From Methanobacteriota archaeon (GTDB taxonomy: Archaea; Halobacteriota; Methanomicrobia; Methanomicrobiales; Methanospirillaceae), in contig JAKPPV010000042.1 in the NCBI GenBank assembly GCA_029547145.1, positions 1 to 54,063 on the forward strand: a DNA stretch of 54,063 nucleotides, read 5' to 3'. Made by a program: the position numbers and the translations under genes. The notes beneath the pieces were generated by a model that saw only the letters and a list, made by a program, of their open reading frames with translations, searched no databases and was not told where the DNA came from. Below are positions 43,915-54,063 of this stretch, one piece after another. Position 1 is the first letter of the stretch. Each line of letters starts with the position of its first letter.

Positions 43915-45900
43915 CTACGGGACGAGGGCCGGCAGGGTCACCGAGCCGAGCGCGGCGGCGTCCGGCCGTTCGATCCGGCAGTACCGCCCCCCCGCCGCCT
44001 CCGCGATCGCGGGGCAGAAACCGAGGGAGGAGATCGCCCCCGCGGGACTCGTGTCCACCACCACCAGGTGGATCCCCGCGTCGCCGATCCGGCCGGCCAG
44101 GTCCACGAGCTCGTCCCGGATCCGGCCGTTCCCGACGTTCGCCCGCCCGTCCGAGACGAGGACCATCACCGGGACGAGGGCCGGCGCCCGCCGCCGCTCC
44201 CGTTCGAGGGCCCGCAGTCCCGCCTCCAGTCCCGCCGCCAGCGGGCTCGTCCCGCCCGTGGGGACGGAGGCGATCCGCTGCTGGGCCAGGTCCACGCTCC
44301 CGGTGAGCGGCAGTACCAGGTCGGCCGTCGCGCCCCTGAACGCGACGAGCCCGACCCGGTCACGGTGGCGGTACGCCTCGAGGAGGAGGGCGACGACCGC
44401 CCCCTTCGCCGCGCTCATCCGCTGCTGGACCCCCATGGACCCGCTCGCGTCGACCACGAAGAGTATCGCGGCACGGGGGCGGGCGAGCCGCCGGGACGTC
44501 CAGAGGTCATCGTCCGTCACGACCAGGGGGAGCGTGCCGCCGGTCCGTGCCCGCTGGTGGGGCGCGGCGGCACGGAGGGTCGGGAGGAGCGACAGGTCGT
44601 TCCAGCTCCCCCCGGGGCGGTTGCCGTGCTCCCGTCCCCGTCCGGAGGGGACGGGGGGGAGACTGCGCCGTCCCCCGGCCCCCCGGTACCGGGTCCGGGG
44701 GGGGCGCCGCCGCTCCGGTTCCACCCGCGGGGGCGCCTCAGGCGGCCCGACGGGCAGGACGACGACACCGGACTCGCGGGGAGGAGCCGGTTGACCGGAC
44801 GACCCGTCCCCGCCCTCGGCGGGGGGATCGGGGGGCTTCGTCCCCCCGGAGGGGGGCGGACCGTCGTCCTCGCCGGTCTCCGGGACGAGTTCCTCGAGTC
44901 GTTCGGGGTCGATCCGGGGCTCTTCGAACGGCCGGCGCCGCATCCGGTGGGGGAGGGCGAGGGCCATCGCCTCCCGGATGTCCGCCGCGGTCACGTCCCG
45001 CCGCCCGGAGAGGGCGGCGATCGCCCGCGCCGTCCTGACGACCGTGATCTCGGCCCGGTGAGACCGGATCTCCAGGGCGATGCAGGCCTCTGCCACGCGC
45101 CGGAGCAGGTCGTCGCCGATCCGGGTCCGGGGCAGCAGGCGGCGGGCCCGCCGGATCCGCCGTTCGAGCTCCCTCTGCCGCCCCGCCCAGGCGCGCCGGA
45201 ACCGCTCCGGGTCCGCGTCGAAGGCCTCCGCCGCCCGGACGACCGCCATCCGCGCCTCCGGTTCGGCGAGCGCCTCGACGGTCACCTGGAGACCGAACCG
45301 GTCGAGGAGCTGCGGACGAAGCTCCCCCTCCTCCGGGTTCATCGTCCCGATCAGGATGAACTGCGACGGGTGCGAGATCGAGATCCCCTCGCGTTCCACG
45401 GTGTTGACACCCATCGCCGCCGCGTCGAGGAGGACGTCCACCAGGTGGTCGTCGAGCAGGTTCACCTCGTCGATGAAGAGAACGCCCCGGTGGGCCTCCG
45501 CCAGGAGGCCCGGTTCGAACGCCCTGATCCCGCCCGCGATCGCCCGTTCCAGGTCGATCGAGCCGACCAGGCGGTCCTCTGTCGCACCGATCGGCAGGGT
45601 CACCACGCGGACCGGGCGCCGCTGGGCCTCCGGCGGCGGGATCGCCGTCCGGCACCGCTCGCACCACTCGTCCGGCCGGCGGGGGTCGCACGAATAGGGG
45701 CAGCCGACGTGGACCTCCTGCGCGGGGAGGACCTCCGCGAGTGCCCGCACGGCGGAGGACTTCGCCGTCCCCTTCTCGCCCCGGATCAGGACCCCGCCGA
45801 TCCGGGGGTTGATCGCGTTCAGCACGAGGGCGAGCTTCATCTGCTCCTGCCCGACGATCGCCGTGAACGGGAGCAGGAGCCGGGGGTGGCGTTCGCTCAT
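43915..45900 (-). CDS. ChlI/ChlD-type chelatase subunit fusion (AAA+ and VWA)
   Basis: A 661-residue fusion of the two motor subunits of a metal chelatase. The AAA+ half (1-330) has Walker [10 protein letters not shown] (41-49), the [12 protein letters not shown] Walker B and the long insert typical of BchI/ChlI. A Pro/Arg/Gly-rich linker (about 340-460) follows, then a von Willebrand A domain with MIDAS residues D484/S486/S488 in VDASGSMG. It drives ATP-dependent metal insertion with CobN. ATG 45900 overlaps the cobN stop (ATGA); the 18-residue upstream extension lies inside cobN and is rejected. Confidence 0.92.
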   Translation of the reverse strand: MSERHPRLLLPFTAIVGQEQMKLALVLNAINPRIGGVLIRGEKGTAKSSAVRALAEVLPAQEVHVGCPYSCDPRRPDEWCERCRTAIPPPEAQRRPVRVVTLPIGATEDRLVGSIDLERAIAGGIRAFEPGLLAEAHRGVLFIDEVNLLDDHLVDVLLDAAAMGVNTVEREGISISHPSQFILIGTMNPEEGELRPQLLDRFGLQVTVEALAEPEARMAVVRAAEAFDADPERFRRAWAGRQRELERRIRRARRLLPRTRIGDDLLRRVAEACIALEIRSHRAEITVVRTARAIAALSGRRDVTAADIREAMALALPHRMRRRPFEEPRIDPERLEELVPETGEDDGPPPSGGTKPPDPPAEGGDGSSGQPAPPRESGVVVLPVGPPEAPPRVEPERRRPPRTRYRGAGGRRSLPPVPSGRGREHGNRPGGSWNDLSLLPTLRAAAPHQRARTGGTLPLVVTDDDLWTSRRLARPRAAILFVVDASGSMGVQQRMSAAKGAVVALLLEAYRHRDRVGLVAFRGATADLVLPLTGSVDLAQQRIASVPTGGTSPLAAGLEAGLRALERERRRAPALVPVMVLVSDGRANVGNGRIRDELVDLAGRIGDAGIHLVVVDTSPAGAISSLGFCPAIAEAAGGRYCRIERPDAAALGSVTLPALVP

Positions 45901-48900
45901 CGGGATCCCTCCCCGTGCGGTCGGTACCCCGTCCTTTCGACCACGTCCCGCCACCGCGCGAGGAGCTCGTCCGGCGGGGGACCGATCGTCCCGCCCTGCC
46001 GCTCCCCCGCCGTGCCGTCGATCCGCCCCTCAAGCCAGCCCTCCACCTCGAGGTACGCCTCCCGGACCTCCTCGAGCAGCTCGGGCGGGGGGTTCCAGAG
46101 GCCCCGTTCCTGCGCCTCGAGGAGCCGGCGACCGACCTCCTCGAGGGCCCAGGGGTTCTTCTCCCGGAAGAACTCCCGCCGGGTCCCGTCCAGGAGGAAG
46201 GTCTCGGCGATCCCGTTGAAGAGGGCGTCGCCGACCTCGCCCGTCGTCGCCTCCCAGCCGTAGACCCGGCCGATCCTTTTTGCGATCTCTGCCGCCCCGG
46301 CGTACCCGTGGGCCTCCTGGCCCGCGATCCACCGGGGGTTCAGGAGGCGGGAGCGGGCGACCCGGCCGATCTCCTCGGCGAGCCCCCGCACCTCGACACG
46401 GTCCGGGTCCCGCGTGTCACCGAAGTAGGCAACGACGCCGTGACCGCCGAAGGTGCGGGCCGCCGCCGTGATCCCGCCGTGCGCGCCGAAGTAGCAGCAG
46501 CACCCGAGCAGGTCGTACTCATCGCTCGAGGTCTTGTTGAACGTCGCCTGGACCGTCCGGAGCTGCTCGACGAGGGCGGCTTGTGCCTCGCGCCCCGGCA
46601 GGTTACGGCCGTAGGCGTAGCCGTTCCAGGCGACGAAGAGATCGGCCAGGTCCTTTGTGTCGTTCCAGGCGGAGGCGTAGATCGCGAGGTTCACGCCCAT
46701 CCCGTAGGTGCCGGGCTGGCTTCCGAAGATCCGGGGGCGGGGGCTCTCCCCGGGGGTGTGGCGGCGAAGGTAGTTCATCTCGACCGGCTCGTCGAGCGCG
46801 GCGACCCGCCTGACGGCGTCGTCGAGCAGGTCGATGCACCCCGGGAAGGCGTCGCGGAGGATCCCGCTCACGCGGACGGTGATGTCGATCCGCGGACGGC
46901 CGAGACGGGCGAGGGGGACGACCTCGACCCGGTCGAACCGCCCCTCCCTCCAGACCGGTTCCACACCGATCAGGTGGAGGAGCTGGGAAAGCTGCTCCCC
47001 GTCCGACCACATCACGTCCGAGGCCTGCCAGTAGACCGCGACGTTCTCGGGGTAGGTGCCGTGCTCCCCCCGGTGGCGCTCGAGCAGGAGGTCCGCCAGT
47101 CTCCGTCCGACGCGCCAGGCGGACTCGGACGGGATGAGGCGCGGGTCGACCGGGTAGAAGTTCCGGCCGCTCGGCAGGATGTCGGGCCTGCCGCGCGTCA
47201 CCAGGCCGGCAGGGCCCGGCTCGACGTAGCCCCCGTCCATCGCGGCGAGCAGGGCGCCGACCTCGTCCGAGGCCTCGAGCCGGCGGGCGATGTCGCGGAT
47301 CTGTCCGAGGACGTCGTCGGTGCCCGGGGGCTCCGGGACGACGAGCCGGTCCCCGAGGGCGAGGGCGCCCGCCTCCGCCGGAGTCCGCCCGTCGAGCACC
47401 CCGCGGACGAAGGAGACGCCCATCCGGTCGAGTAGTTCGATCAGGGCGACCTCCGCGTCGGAGACGGTCGGTTCGAGACCCATCATCGCGAGCAGGACCC
47501 GGCGGAGCCGGCCGTCGTAGCGGAGCACGGCGGTGATCAGCGCCGCCTCACGCTCCCCGTCCGGGATCGTCCCGAAGACGTGCATCCCGTCGGGGACCCA
47601 GGTCGCCGAGAGGCGGGCGAGACGGGCCTGCACCTCGGGGATCAGTCCATCGAGGTCCGCGTCGCGGAACGCGGGCTCCCGGCGGATCTCCTCGCCGAGC
47701 CCCGTCTTCTCCAGGAGTTCGCCGACCAGGTGCCCTGCCGCGTGGGCCCGGGCCGGCTCGACCTCCTTCAGCCGGAGGTACTCCCCGATCCGTTCGTTCA
47801 GGAGCTGGAGGTCGCCGTAGAGCCCGCCCGCGACCATCGAGGTCTGGAGATGGTCGACGAGGGTCGCGCAGGCCCGGCGCTTCGCGACGGTCCCCTCTGC
47901 CGGGTTGTCGGAGTTGTAGAGGTAGAGGAACGGCACGGTTCCCACCACCGCGTCGGGAAAGTCCCGGTCCGACAGGGCGATCCCCTTGCCCGGCAGGAAC
48001 TCAAGGCTCCCGTGGGTCCCGACGTGGACGATCACGTCGGCACCGAAGACGCGGTCGAGGTACCAGTAGGTGGCGAGGTAGTGGTGAGAAGGGGGAAGGG
48101 TCGGGTCGTGCAGGATCCGGCAGGCCGTACCGTCGCACCGGGAACCGGCACACCCCCGCTTCGGCTGGGTGCAGACGACCGCGTTCCCGAGGGAGAGCCC
48201 GGTGATCACCATCCTGCCGTTGTGGAGCATCGGCACGGGGACGCCGTCCTGCGGGACGCCCGGCGGTTCGCCCCATGCCCGGACCACCTGCTCGCGGGCC
48301 TCACGGGGGAGCTCGCCGAACCAGCGGGCATACTCGCCCGGGTCGAGCTCGGCGAGGGCCCCACCCGAACGGACGATCTCTTCGACCGTGGTCCAGCGGA
48401 ACTCCGAGTGCGCACGCCGCCCGGTGATCTCCCGGATCAGCGCCTCCCCGCTGTCGGGTACCTCGACCCGGTACCCCTGGTCGCGGAGGTCGGAGAGGAG
48501 GAGGGCGAGGCTCTCGAGCGCGTCCAGGTGGGCGGCGGTCCCGATGGTCGCCTCGAGCCCGGCGCACGGGCCGTTGTTCAGCACGAAGGCGACCCGTTTC
48601 TCGGACGGGGGGATCCGTGCCAGGGCGAGCCACCGGGCGACGCGCGCGACGAACCGAAAGACCCGTCCGGCGATCGGGACCTGCCTGCCGCCCTCCCCGA
48701 GGGCGCCGACGGGCAGCATCTCGATCATCCCCTGGAACTCGGGCATGATCACACCCCACGCGATCTCGCCGGCGGTCATGCCGTCCATCGACGCGATCCA
48801 GTCCTCCTCCGTCCGGTTGTAGAGGATGAGGGGATGGAAGACCGGGATCCCGAGATGCCGCAGCACGGTCACGATGTCATCGGGCCCGTCACCGAGGGTG

Positions 48901-49652
48901 ACCGCCTGCAGGTCGACGAGCCCGTCGACCCGGCCCGCAAGGAACTCCTCGATCACCCGGTCCCCGGGCTTCGCCCCGGTCGAGGCGTCCCCGGTGCCGG
49001 TGGAGAAGACGGGGATCACGTCGAACCGCTCCTCGAACGCCCGGACCAGGGCGTCGACCAGGTCGAGGTTCCGGCTCGACCAGTAGGTCCGGTAGAAGAG
49101 CAGGCCGATCGCCTGGTCGTGGCGACGCGGGCGCCACGCGAGGTAGTCACCGGTCGAAGAGAAGGTCCGGTCCGCGTCGGGATGGTAGCACGCCTCCCAG
49201 GGCGTGGGGGCGGGCGGGCGGGCATCCCCGCCCCTCCCGAGGACGGCGGACTCCAGGTACCGGAGGAGTTCCTTGTAGTTGTCGGGTCCGCCGTACGTGA
49301 TGTACGCGTTCGCCCGTGCGTTCACGGCAGGGGGGACGGTGGCGGTGGCGAGATGGGCGGGGTCGGTGCCAAAGATGACGACCGGGATACCCGGGGGGAG
49401 GGCCGCGCGGACCTCGTCCCATCCCCCCCCGGTCGAGGGATGCAGCAGGATCACGTCGGCGCGCCGGAAGGAGGCGAGGCACGCAGCGAGCCGATCTGCG
49501 TCCAGGAGATCGTGGGGGAACCAACCCTCCAGGACGACGCCGGACTCGGAGGAGACCCGGGAGAGCAGCGGGAGTTCGTTCGCCCAGAGGACGGCGGATA
49601 CCCGCGTCGGACGGCCCGCTCCCGCCTCTCCGGGCGTGTCGATATCCATCAT
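45897..49652 (-). CDS. cobN: CobN-type cobaltochelatase large subunit
   Basis: A 1,251-residue CobN/BchH-family protein, the large porphyrinoid-binding chelatase subunit. It has the conserved [18 protein letters not shown] stretch, [17 protein letters not shown], and the late [13 protein letters not shown] segment. CobN inserts cobalt into hydrogenobyrinate diamide in the aerobic B12 route; methanogens use the early-insertion route, so archaeal CobN proteins may have another substrate or act in corrinoid salvage. It is translationally coupled to the ChlI/ChlD fusion, giving a complete chelatase. AGGAAAC lies before ATG 49652; ATG 49649 is equally possible. Confidence 0.95.
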   Translation of the reverse strand: MMDIDTPGEAGAGRPTRVSAVLWANELPLLSRVSSESGVVLEGWFPHDLLDADRLAACLASFRRADVILLHPSTGGGWDEVRAALPPGIPVVIFGTDPAHLATATVPPAVNARANAYITYGGPDNYKELLRYLESAVLGRGGDARPPAPTPWEACYHPDADRTFSSTGDYLAWRPRRHDQAIGLLFYRTYWSSRNLDLVDALVRAFEERFDVIPVFSTGTGDASTGAKPGDRVIEEFLAGRVDGLVDLQAVTLGDGPDDIVTVLRHLGIPVFHPLILYNRTEEDWIASMDGMTAGEIAWGVIMPEFQGMIEMLPVGALGEGGRQVPIAGRVFRFVARVARWLALARIPPSEKRVAFVLNNGPCAGLEATIGTAAHLDALESLALLLSDLRDQGYRVEVPDSGEALIREITGRRAHSEFRWTTVEEIVRSGGALAELDPGEYARWFGELPREAREQVVRAWGEPPGVPQDGVPVPMLHNGRMVITGLSLGNAVVCTQPKRGCAGSRCDGTACRILHDPTLPPSHHYLATYWYLDRVFGADVIVHVGTHGSLEFLPGKGIALSDRDFPDAVVGTVPFLYLYNSDNPAEGTVAKRRACATLVDHLQTSMVAGGLYGDLQLLNERIGEYLRLKEVEPARAHAAGHLVGELLEKTGLGEEIRREPAFRDADLDGLIPEVQARLARLSATWVPDGMHVFGTIPDGEREAALITAVLRYDGRLRRVLLAMMGLEPTVSDAEVALIELLDRMGVSFVRGVLDGRTPAEAGALALGDRLVVPEPPGTDDVLGQIRDIARRLEASDEVGALLAAMDGGYVEPGPAGLVTRGRPDILPSGRNFYPVDPRLIPSESAWRVGRRLADLLLERHRGEHGTYPENVAVYWQASDVMWSDGEQLSQLLHLIGVEPVWREGRFDRVEVVPLARLGRPRIDITVRVSGILRDAFPGCIDLLDDAVRRVAALDEPVEMNYLRRHTPGESPRPRIFGSQPGTYGMGVNLAIYASAWNDTKDLADLFVAWNGYAYGRNLPGREAQAALVEQLRTVQATFNKTSSDEYDLLGCCCYFGAHGGITAAARTFGGHGVVAYFGDTRDPDRVEVRGLAEEIGRVARSRLLNPRWIAGQEAHGYAGAAEIAKRIGRVYGWEATTGEVGDALFNGIAETFLLDGTRREFFREKNPWALEEVGRRLLEAQERGLWNPPPELLEEVREAYLEVEGWLEGRIDGTAGERQGGTIGPPPDELLARWRDVVERTGYRPHGEGSR

Positions 49653-50262
49653 TGTTTCCTGATTATGACTAACATTGCCAAAAATAAAAAAGAGAGCTAC
49701 ATATTCGAATTAGTCCCAAGATTCGTATGATTTTCCCGGGGGCCCGTATCAAACCGGGCATATCCCCGGGCGTGCCCCGTTCCACGACGGTGCGCCTCTC
49801 CCTGCCGGCACGTGGTGCGCGCACGGTGCCGGTTCCGGTTATATGGGATCGGACCGCCCGGTGCCGCGCGGGTCAGTGGCGGCGGACCACGGCGAAAAAT
49901 ACGGTCCTGCGGATCCGATCTATGGACCCGCAGGAGAAAAAAGAGTCTCAATGTGACCGGTCTCTGCCGGCCGATTCTGGTGCCCCCGGTCTTTGCGGGG
50001 TCTGTTGGTGGACGTGCATCAATCTCCTGTCACCCTGTACGCGCATGTGAACTGCACCCGTCTTCCTCTGCCGTTTCATCCCTCCTTTTTCCCGTGCCTT
50101 CTTCGACGGACGGACGGTGACCGTCCGGCACCGGCGGAACCGTTCACCGACGGTGCTTGAGATGGTATTTGTGTTACATAGTATAAGATTCTTATGAATA
50201 CGTGTAAAGATTCAACATATGATTACATACACTGACGGACCCGGCGGGGAGGCCATCTGTCC
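49653..50262. other. Long intergenic region with AT-rich islands
   Basis: About 610 bases between cobN (leftward) and the 3' end of a secreted protein gene. It holds the likely cobN promoter (TTTTTTATTTTT or CGAATATG on the minus strand, 49679-49711), a second AT-rich plus-strand word (GGTTATATGG, about 49836-49845), a candidate 42-codon frame at 49922-50050, and an AT-rich island (50165-50225) with a perfect ATAAGA-T-TCTTAT inverted repeat at 50183-50195. I see no cobalamin riboswitch or tRNA. Confidence 0.5.
49922..50050 (+). CDS. Candidate 42-residue cysteine-rich small protein
   Basis: ATG 49922 opens 42 codons with a charged start (MDPQEKKES) and five cysteines in the second part (GVCWWTC and later). 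A TATA-like GGTTATATGG lies about 80 nt upstream. There is no ribosome binding site I can point to, and nothing recognisable in the sequence. It is given only because the composition (Lys/Glu codons, Trp pair, Cys pattern) differs from the Arg/Pro-rich false frames elsewhere in the window. Confidence 0.22.
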   Translation: MDPQEKKESQCDRSLPADSGAPGLCGVCWWTCINLLSPCTRM

Positions 50263-51213
50263 TCACCCCCGGATCTCCGCCGGGCATGAGCGGGCGCCAT
50301 GCCTCTGCCGCAACGTACAAGCGCTCCCGGTGGCGAGCGCGAGCACGAGCGCCGCCACGCGGGCCCCGGGGACCGGCCCCGCCGGCACAGGGGATGTCGC
50401 CGGCGGTTCCCCCTCGCCGACCCCGATGGACTCGTGCTGTTCCGCGAGGAGCGTCCCGTCGGACGCCTCCACCCGGGCGGTGATGGAGTAGCGGCCCGGT
50501 ACCACGCCTCCGGGGATCGTCACGCGGAACCGGACCTCGCCGGAGGGGATGATCGGTCCCTCGTGGGGGTTCGACCGGGCGGAATGGACCGTCCTCCCCT
50601 CCGCATCGAGGACGGAGACGATGCTGGTCGCACCGGTGATGTGGTGGTTCCCCGTGCAGGTGAAGTACGTCGCCACCTCGGTCTGCCCGTCCGTCCGGTT
50701 CGTGGTCACCTCGAGGCCGGAGATGACCCCGGACTCGGTGGTGGCGCCACCCCTGAGCGTGAGAAGCACGGGGACCACAAGGTCGCCCTCGTTCCCCGAC
50801 GGGGGTCCGGTCGCACCCGTCCCCGGACGGATCCTGACGGCGGCGTACCGACCACCGTCACGGTGATCGGGGGGGACGAGGACCGAGACCACGACCTCTC
50901 TTTGTTCACCGGGATGGAGATGGACGGACGTCCGGTCGACCCGGATGAACGGCCGGGCGGTCAGGGGACCGGTATCCCCGGTTGCCGGCAGGGGGGTGTA
51001 CGGCGCTCCGAACGGGCTCTGGGCGAGCCCGGTCACCTCGACGAGACAGTCCTGCGCGGGTTCGGACGGCCCTGCGACGAGGATGATGGAGGCGTTCACC
51101 GTCGTGCCCGGGTCGATCACCGCCTCGATCGGGGACCCCTCCACCCCGAGGGCGGCGGCGCTGGCGGCGGTGGATGCGACCAGGATGACGATCAGAAGGG
51201 AGAGGACGTGCAT
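50263..51213 (-). CDS. Secreted protein of unknown function with Ig-like domains
   Basis: A 316-residue protein with an N-terminal signal peptide (HVLSLLIVILVASTAASAAA), two beta-rich regions suggestive of Ig-like/DUF916-type domains (VDRTSVHLHPGEQREVVVSV near 90 and VRFRVTIPGGVVPGRYSI near 235), a Pro-rich stretch and a short hydrophobic C-terminal helix (VAALVLALATGSAC) that may anchor it. ATG 51213 is chosen because the 136 residues upstream in frame are Arg-rich and lie opposite non-coding sequence and the PKD gene. It probably faces outside the cell next to the PKD proteins. Function unknown. Confidence 0.7.
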   Translation of the reverse strand: MHVLSLLIVILVASTAASAAALGVEGSPIEAVIDPGTTVNASIILVAGPSEPAQDCLVEVTGLAQSPFGAPYTPLPATGDTGPLTARPFIRVDRTSVHLHPGEQREVVVSVLVPPDHRDGGRYAAVRIRPGTGATGPPSGNEGDLVVPVLLTLRGGATTESGVISGLEVTTNRTDGQTEVATYFTCTGNHHITGATSIVSVLDAEGRTVHSARSNPHEGPIIPSGEVRFRVTIPGGVVPGRYSITARVEASDGTLLAEQHESIGVGEGEPPATSPVPAGPVPGARVAALVLALATGSACTLRQRHGARSCPAEIRG

Positions 51214-51362
51214 CCGGCGGTCCCGAGACCGTGATCCCGGCGGTATCGACGGTACCGGTCTCTTCGGGCCATACGCCGTGCCCCTGGTCCGGCAGGGGAC
51301 GGGAAGGCGTGCCCGCCTTCCGTCCCCCCGATCCCCCCGAACCGGATGAGTCGGTGGGCCGT

Positions 51363-52790
51363 TCATCTCACGTCGATGTACGAATACCGGATCATGATGC
51401 TCGTCGCGCAGGCGTTCGAGACCTGGAGCCTGACGGAATACTTCCCCTTCGCCGTGTACCTCCACCGGGGATCCTGGTCCTGGCTGTCGACGGTCCCGTC
51501 GTTCTGGAAGTCCCACGCCCAGGTGTCGATGGGACCCAGACTCCCGTCGCTGAACTGCACGGTGAGCGGTTTTTTGCCGCTCGCCGGTGCACCGGTGAAG
51601 TACGCGATGAGGGGACCGCACTGACCGGCGGTGATGTACCTGTCACGGGTCAGGGTCCCGCTCCCGGCGGCGTTCGTCGCGGTGAGCCGGATGCTGTACT
51701 GCCCCGGCGAGGTGACGGTCCAGGACGGGTGCTGTGCGGTCGAGAACAGCGTCCAGGTGCCGGTCCCCTCCTTTTGGTACTCCCACCTCCACGATGTCGG
51801 TCCGTTCGTCGACTGGTCGGTGAACTGCACCGCAAGCGGGACCCCGCCGGAGAGGGGGGAGCCGGAAAAGGCCGCAACCGGGGGCCTGACGACCGGGGTG
51901 ACCAGGTAGGAGTCCGCCCCGCCGTCGTAGTAGGTGGATTGCGAACCGGTGTTGTCCAGGTTCATCACCCCCGCCCAGGGCCGGAGACCAAAGATCTGCA
52001 CCCGTGAGCTGTCGGTCCCGTCGATCACGATCGTGCCGTCCACCTCGAGATGCGTCCAGGCGGAGATCGACGGGACGTCGAGGGCGAGCGTCGAGGAGAA
52101 CGAGTCATACCCGTTGATCCAGATCTTCTTTATCGTGCCCGTCCCACGGTCGACCCCGTTGATGAAGAGGTGCATGTCGTCGAAGGCGAAGTTGTTGATG
52201 GTCGACGATGTCGCGTAGATCTTCCCGGTCGTGTCCGACCCCGTGACGAGACGGACCGTGTCCCCTGCATTCAGCCGGTAGGTCTTCCTGTCCAGGGTGA
52301 CCTGAGAGTACGCACCGGTGACACGGAACTCCAGCGCTCCGCCGGGCACGACGTCCATCGGTCTGTTCGCCACCCAGTAGACGTGGTGCACGCCCGGCGC
52401 CGCGAAGACGGTGATGCAGTCCGTTTGTACCTCCTCGTCGCTCCCGCCGGGCCCGGTGACCGTGAGTTTCACGGTATAGGAGCCGGCGGTGGTATAGGTG
52501 TGGCCTGCGGTTGCAGATGCTGAGGTGACGTCCACCGTACCGTCGTTGTCGAAGTCCCACGCGTAGCTGGTGATCGTGCCCGTGGAGGACGATGCGTCGA
52601 ACGCGACCGTGAGCGGCGCGGCGCCCGAGAGCGGCGCAGCGCTGAACCGGGCAACGGGCGCCGCCGCCGGGAGGATCACCCCCGAGATGCTGACCGAGTT
52701 CCCGGCGAGGGCCGGGATGCAGACCGTGCCGGCGAGCAGGACGACGGCGAGGGCGGCAACCAGCCACTGCCGCGCGAAGAGCGTCGTCAT
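51363..52790 (-). CDS. Secreted PKD-domain protein
   Basis: A 475-residue surface protein with a signal peptide (residues about 1-29) and three PKD-type domains: SYAWDFDNDGTVD near 75-85, the less regular SWRWEYQKEGTG near 335, and TWAWDFQNDGTVD near 425. Between the first and second lies a roughly 170-residue beta-rich domain (NNFAFDDMHLFINGVDRG) of unknown fold. PKD domains mediate protein contacts in archaeal surface layers. ATG 52790 overlaps the stop of the upstream PKD gene (ATGA), so the two are one operon. Confidence 0.88.
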   Translation of the reverse strand: MTTLFARQWLVAALAVVLLAGTVCIPALAGNSVSISGVILPAAAPVARFSAAPLSGAAPLTVAFDASSSTGTITSYAWDFDNDGTVDVTSASATAGHTYTTAGSYTVKLTVTGPGGSDEEVQTDCITVFAAPGVHHVYWVANRPMDVVPGGALEFRVTGAYSQVTLDRKTYRLNAGDTVRLVTGSDTTGKIYATSSTINNFAFDDMHLFINGVDRGTGTIKKIWINGYDSFSSTLALDVPSISAWTHLEVDGTIVIDGTDSSRVQIFGLRPWAGVMNLDNTGSQSTYYDGGADSYLVTPVVRPPVAAFSGSPLSGGVPLAVQFTDQSTNGPTSWRWEYQKEGTGTWTLFSTAQHPSWTVTSPGQYSIRLTATNAAGSGTLTRDRYITAGQCGPLIAYFTGAPASGKKPLTVQFSDGSLGPIDTWAWDFQNDGTVDSQDQDPRWRYTAKGKYSVRLQVSNACATSIMIRYSYIDVR

Positions 52791-54063
52791 GAGACCGCCC
52801 CCGTGAAGGTGATGGTGATCGCATAGTCGCCGGGGGCGTCTGCGGATGATACCGTCTGCCGGATCTTCGCGGTATCGGTCCGTCCCACGCCTGCCGCCCC
52901 GGTCATGAACCCGGTGAACCCGGTGTTCAACGGGTGCCAGGGACCGTCACCGTTCGCGAGCTCGATCGGGTTTGCGAGCGGCGTGCCGCCCGTCCGCATG
53001 TACCCGTCGCCGGACGCCGAGGCGGTGACGGACCAGGCGGTGCCACCGGTGGTGGTGACCGTCACCCCGATCGAGCCGGTTCCGGGGGTCCCGACGCTCA
53101 TCGCGCCGAGCGGGACCGACGATTGAGAGAGGGTCACCTCGATGGTTGCGGGGGTGGCGGTCACCGTGATGTAGTCCGTCTTCGACTCCGTGTCGCTCCC
53201 GCCCGCGTTCGTCGCGGTCAGGCTCACGTCGTAGGTCCCCGCCGTCAGGAACCGGACGTGCGGGTGCTGCGAAGACGCCGAGGTCGAGTCCACGTACTCG
53301 AAGTCCGTCCCGGACGTTCCCTCGATCGTCCAGGACCAGGAGGTCGGTGCGTTGGTCGAGGCGTCCGAAAACACAACCGTCTGACCCACGTCCGGCGTCG
53401 TGTCGTCGACGGAGAACGCCGCGACGGGTGCCGCCGGCGTCACCGTGATGTAGTCCGTCTTCGACTCCGTGTCGCTCCCGCCCGCGTTCGTCACCGTAAG
53501 GCTCACCGTGTAGGTGCCCGCCGCGCTGTACGTGCAGCTCGGGTTCCGGGACGTGCTGTCCGTCGTGCCGTCGTTGTCGAAGTCCCACGCCCACCCGGTG
53601 ATGTCGCCGGTCGAGGCGTCGGTAAACTGCACCGTCAGCGGCGCGGTGCCGGACGTCGGCGTCCCCTCGAACGCGGCAACCGGCGCGACCACCGCCGGCG
53701 TCACCGTGATGTAGTCCGTCTTCGACTCCGTGTCGCTCCCGCCCGCGTTCGTCGCGGTCAGGTTCACGTCGTAGGTCCCCGCCGTCAGGAACCGGACGTG
53801 CGGGTGCTGCGACGACGCCGAGGTCGAGTCCACGTACTCGAAGTCCGTCCCTGACGTTCCCTCGATCGTCCAGGACCAGGAGGTCGGTGTGTTGGTCGAG
53901 GCGTCCGAAAACACAACCGTCTGACCCACGTCCGGCGTCGTGTCGTCGGCGGAGAACGCCGCGACGGGTGCCGCCGGCGTCACCGTGATGTAGTCCGTCC
54001 TCGTCATGGTGTCGCTCCCGGCAGCGTTCGTCACCGTCAGTCTCACCGTGTAGGTGCCCGCCG
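52787..54063 (-). CDS. PKD-repeat surface protein (N-terminus beyond window)
   Basis: The C-terminal part of a PKD-repeat protein, open at the right edge. The visible 425 codons hold at least three PKD-type units in an alternating arrangement: a 'DDTTPDVGQTVVFSDAST' unit, a WAWDFDNDGTTD unit, and again the first type; a final non-PKD domain (about 140 residues, EVTLSQSSVPLGAMSVG and later) ends the protein. The first and third units are nearly identical in DNA. It is co-encoded with the next PKD protein (4-nt overlap). A signal peptide should lie beyond the window. Confidence 0.88.
   Translation of the reverse strand, partial: AGTYTVRLTVTNAAGSDTMTRTDYITVTPAAPVAAFSADDTTPDVGQTVVFSDASTNTPTSWSWTIEGTSGTDFEYVDSTSASSQHPHVRFLTAGTYDVNLTATNAGGSDTESKTDYITVTPAVVAPVAAFEGTPTSGTAPLTVQFTDASTGDITGWAWDFDNDGTTDSTSRNPSCTYSAAGTYTVSLTVTNAGGSDTESKTDYITVTPAAPVAAFSVDDTTPDVGQTVVFSDASTNAPTSWSWTIEGTSGTDFEYVDSTSASSQHPHVRFLTAGTYDVSLTATNAGGSDTESKTDYITVTATPATIEVTLSQSSVPLGAMSVGTPGTGSIGVTVTTTGGTAWSVTASASGDGYMRTGGTPLANPIELANGDGPWHPLNTGFTGFMTGAAGVGRTDTAKIRQTVSSADAPGDYAITITFTGAVS
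53161..53999 (-). repeat. Near-identical 299-bp repeats 540 bp apart
   Basis: Bases 53161-53459 and 53701-53999 match with only about five substitutions by eye (for example near 53223/53763, 53273/53813, 53312/53852, 53350/53890 and 53409/53949). A third, shorter copy of the linker block (tgatgtagtccgtcttcgac) lies at about 53450. This marks recent duplication or gene conversion among PKD units. Confidence 0.85.

Noticed and set aside
49653-49900. A cobalamin riboswitch upstream of cobN
   Set aside because: I could not find the conserved B12-box or a long structured leader; the putative TATA boxes leave under 60 nt of leader.

Overview
The window comes from a very G+C-rich methanogenic archaeon, most probably of the order Methanomicrobiales (Methanoculleus/Methanofollis-like; the genus cannot be fixed by reading alone). 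The evidence is a complete A1AO ATP synthase operon in the methanogen gene order, a thermosome, a membrane-anchored LonB protease, GfcR and Nob1 orthologues, archaeal FlaI/FlaJ-type secretion genes, multi-PAS histidine kinases with an N-terminal receiver domain, and PKD-repeat surface proteins. Promoters are archaeal TATA boxes, several followed directly by leaderless starts. No rRNA, tRNA, insertion sequence, phage gene or CRISPR array was seen.

Layout. 1-1104: N-terminal part of a secreted 47-residue-repeat plus PKD protein cut by the left edge. 1.1-6.4 kb: YkgJ-type cysteine-cluster protein, SRAP DNA-repair protein, a receiver-PAS3-histidine kinase, and a UPF0216 gene with a partial duplication before it. 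6.5-11.4 kb: HerA-like ATPase, a membrane sensor kinase that has lost its key catalytic residues, a GNAT acetyltransferase, and a tight run of three small genes (GyrI-like, unknown, HicB-like). 11.4-15.2 kb: an ABC exporter made of an ATPase, a permease fused to a PrsW-type membrane protease, and a second permease. 15.2-18.2 kb: methyltransferase, HEAT-repeat protein, lipoprotein, LarE. 18.3-27.8 kb: ATP synthase operon H-I-K-E-C-F-A-B-D, followed 4 nt later by pgk. 27.9-34.2 kb: a FlaI/FlaJ-like secretion pair with two small downstream genes, divergent from two KaiC-like ATPases, one without a usable Walker A. 34.2-39.9 kb: TspO, then an operon read leftward as lonB-tldD-tldE-bofA-bofA. 40.0-43.7 kb: prs, nob1, gfcR and the thermosome. 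43.9-49.7 kb: cobN and a ChlI/ChlD fusion. 50.3-54.1 kb: secreted and PKD-repeat proteins, cut by the right edge.

How the genes fit together. The largest unit is energy conservation (ATP synthase with pgk). The most intriguing groupings are (i) a proteolysis operon in which two BofA-like membrane proteins, known in Bacillus as inhibitors of a membrane protease, are co-encoded with membrane-bound LonB and the TldD/TldE peptidase; (ii) the ABC permease-PrsW fusion, suggesting export coupled to intramembrane proteolysis; and (iii) the FlaI/FlaJ-like machine facing a KaiC-like pair, which recalls the FlaH-FlaI-FlaJ core of the archaellum but has no pilin or archaellin beside it.
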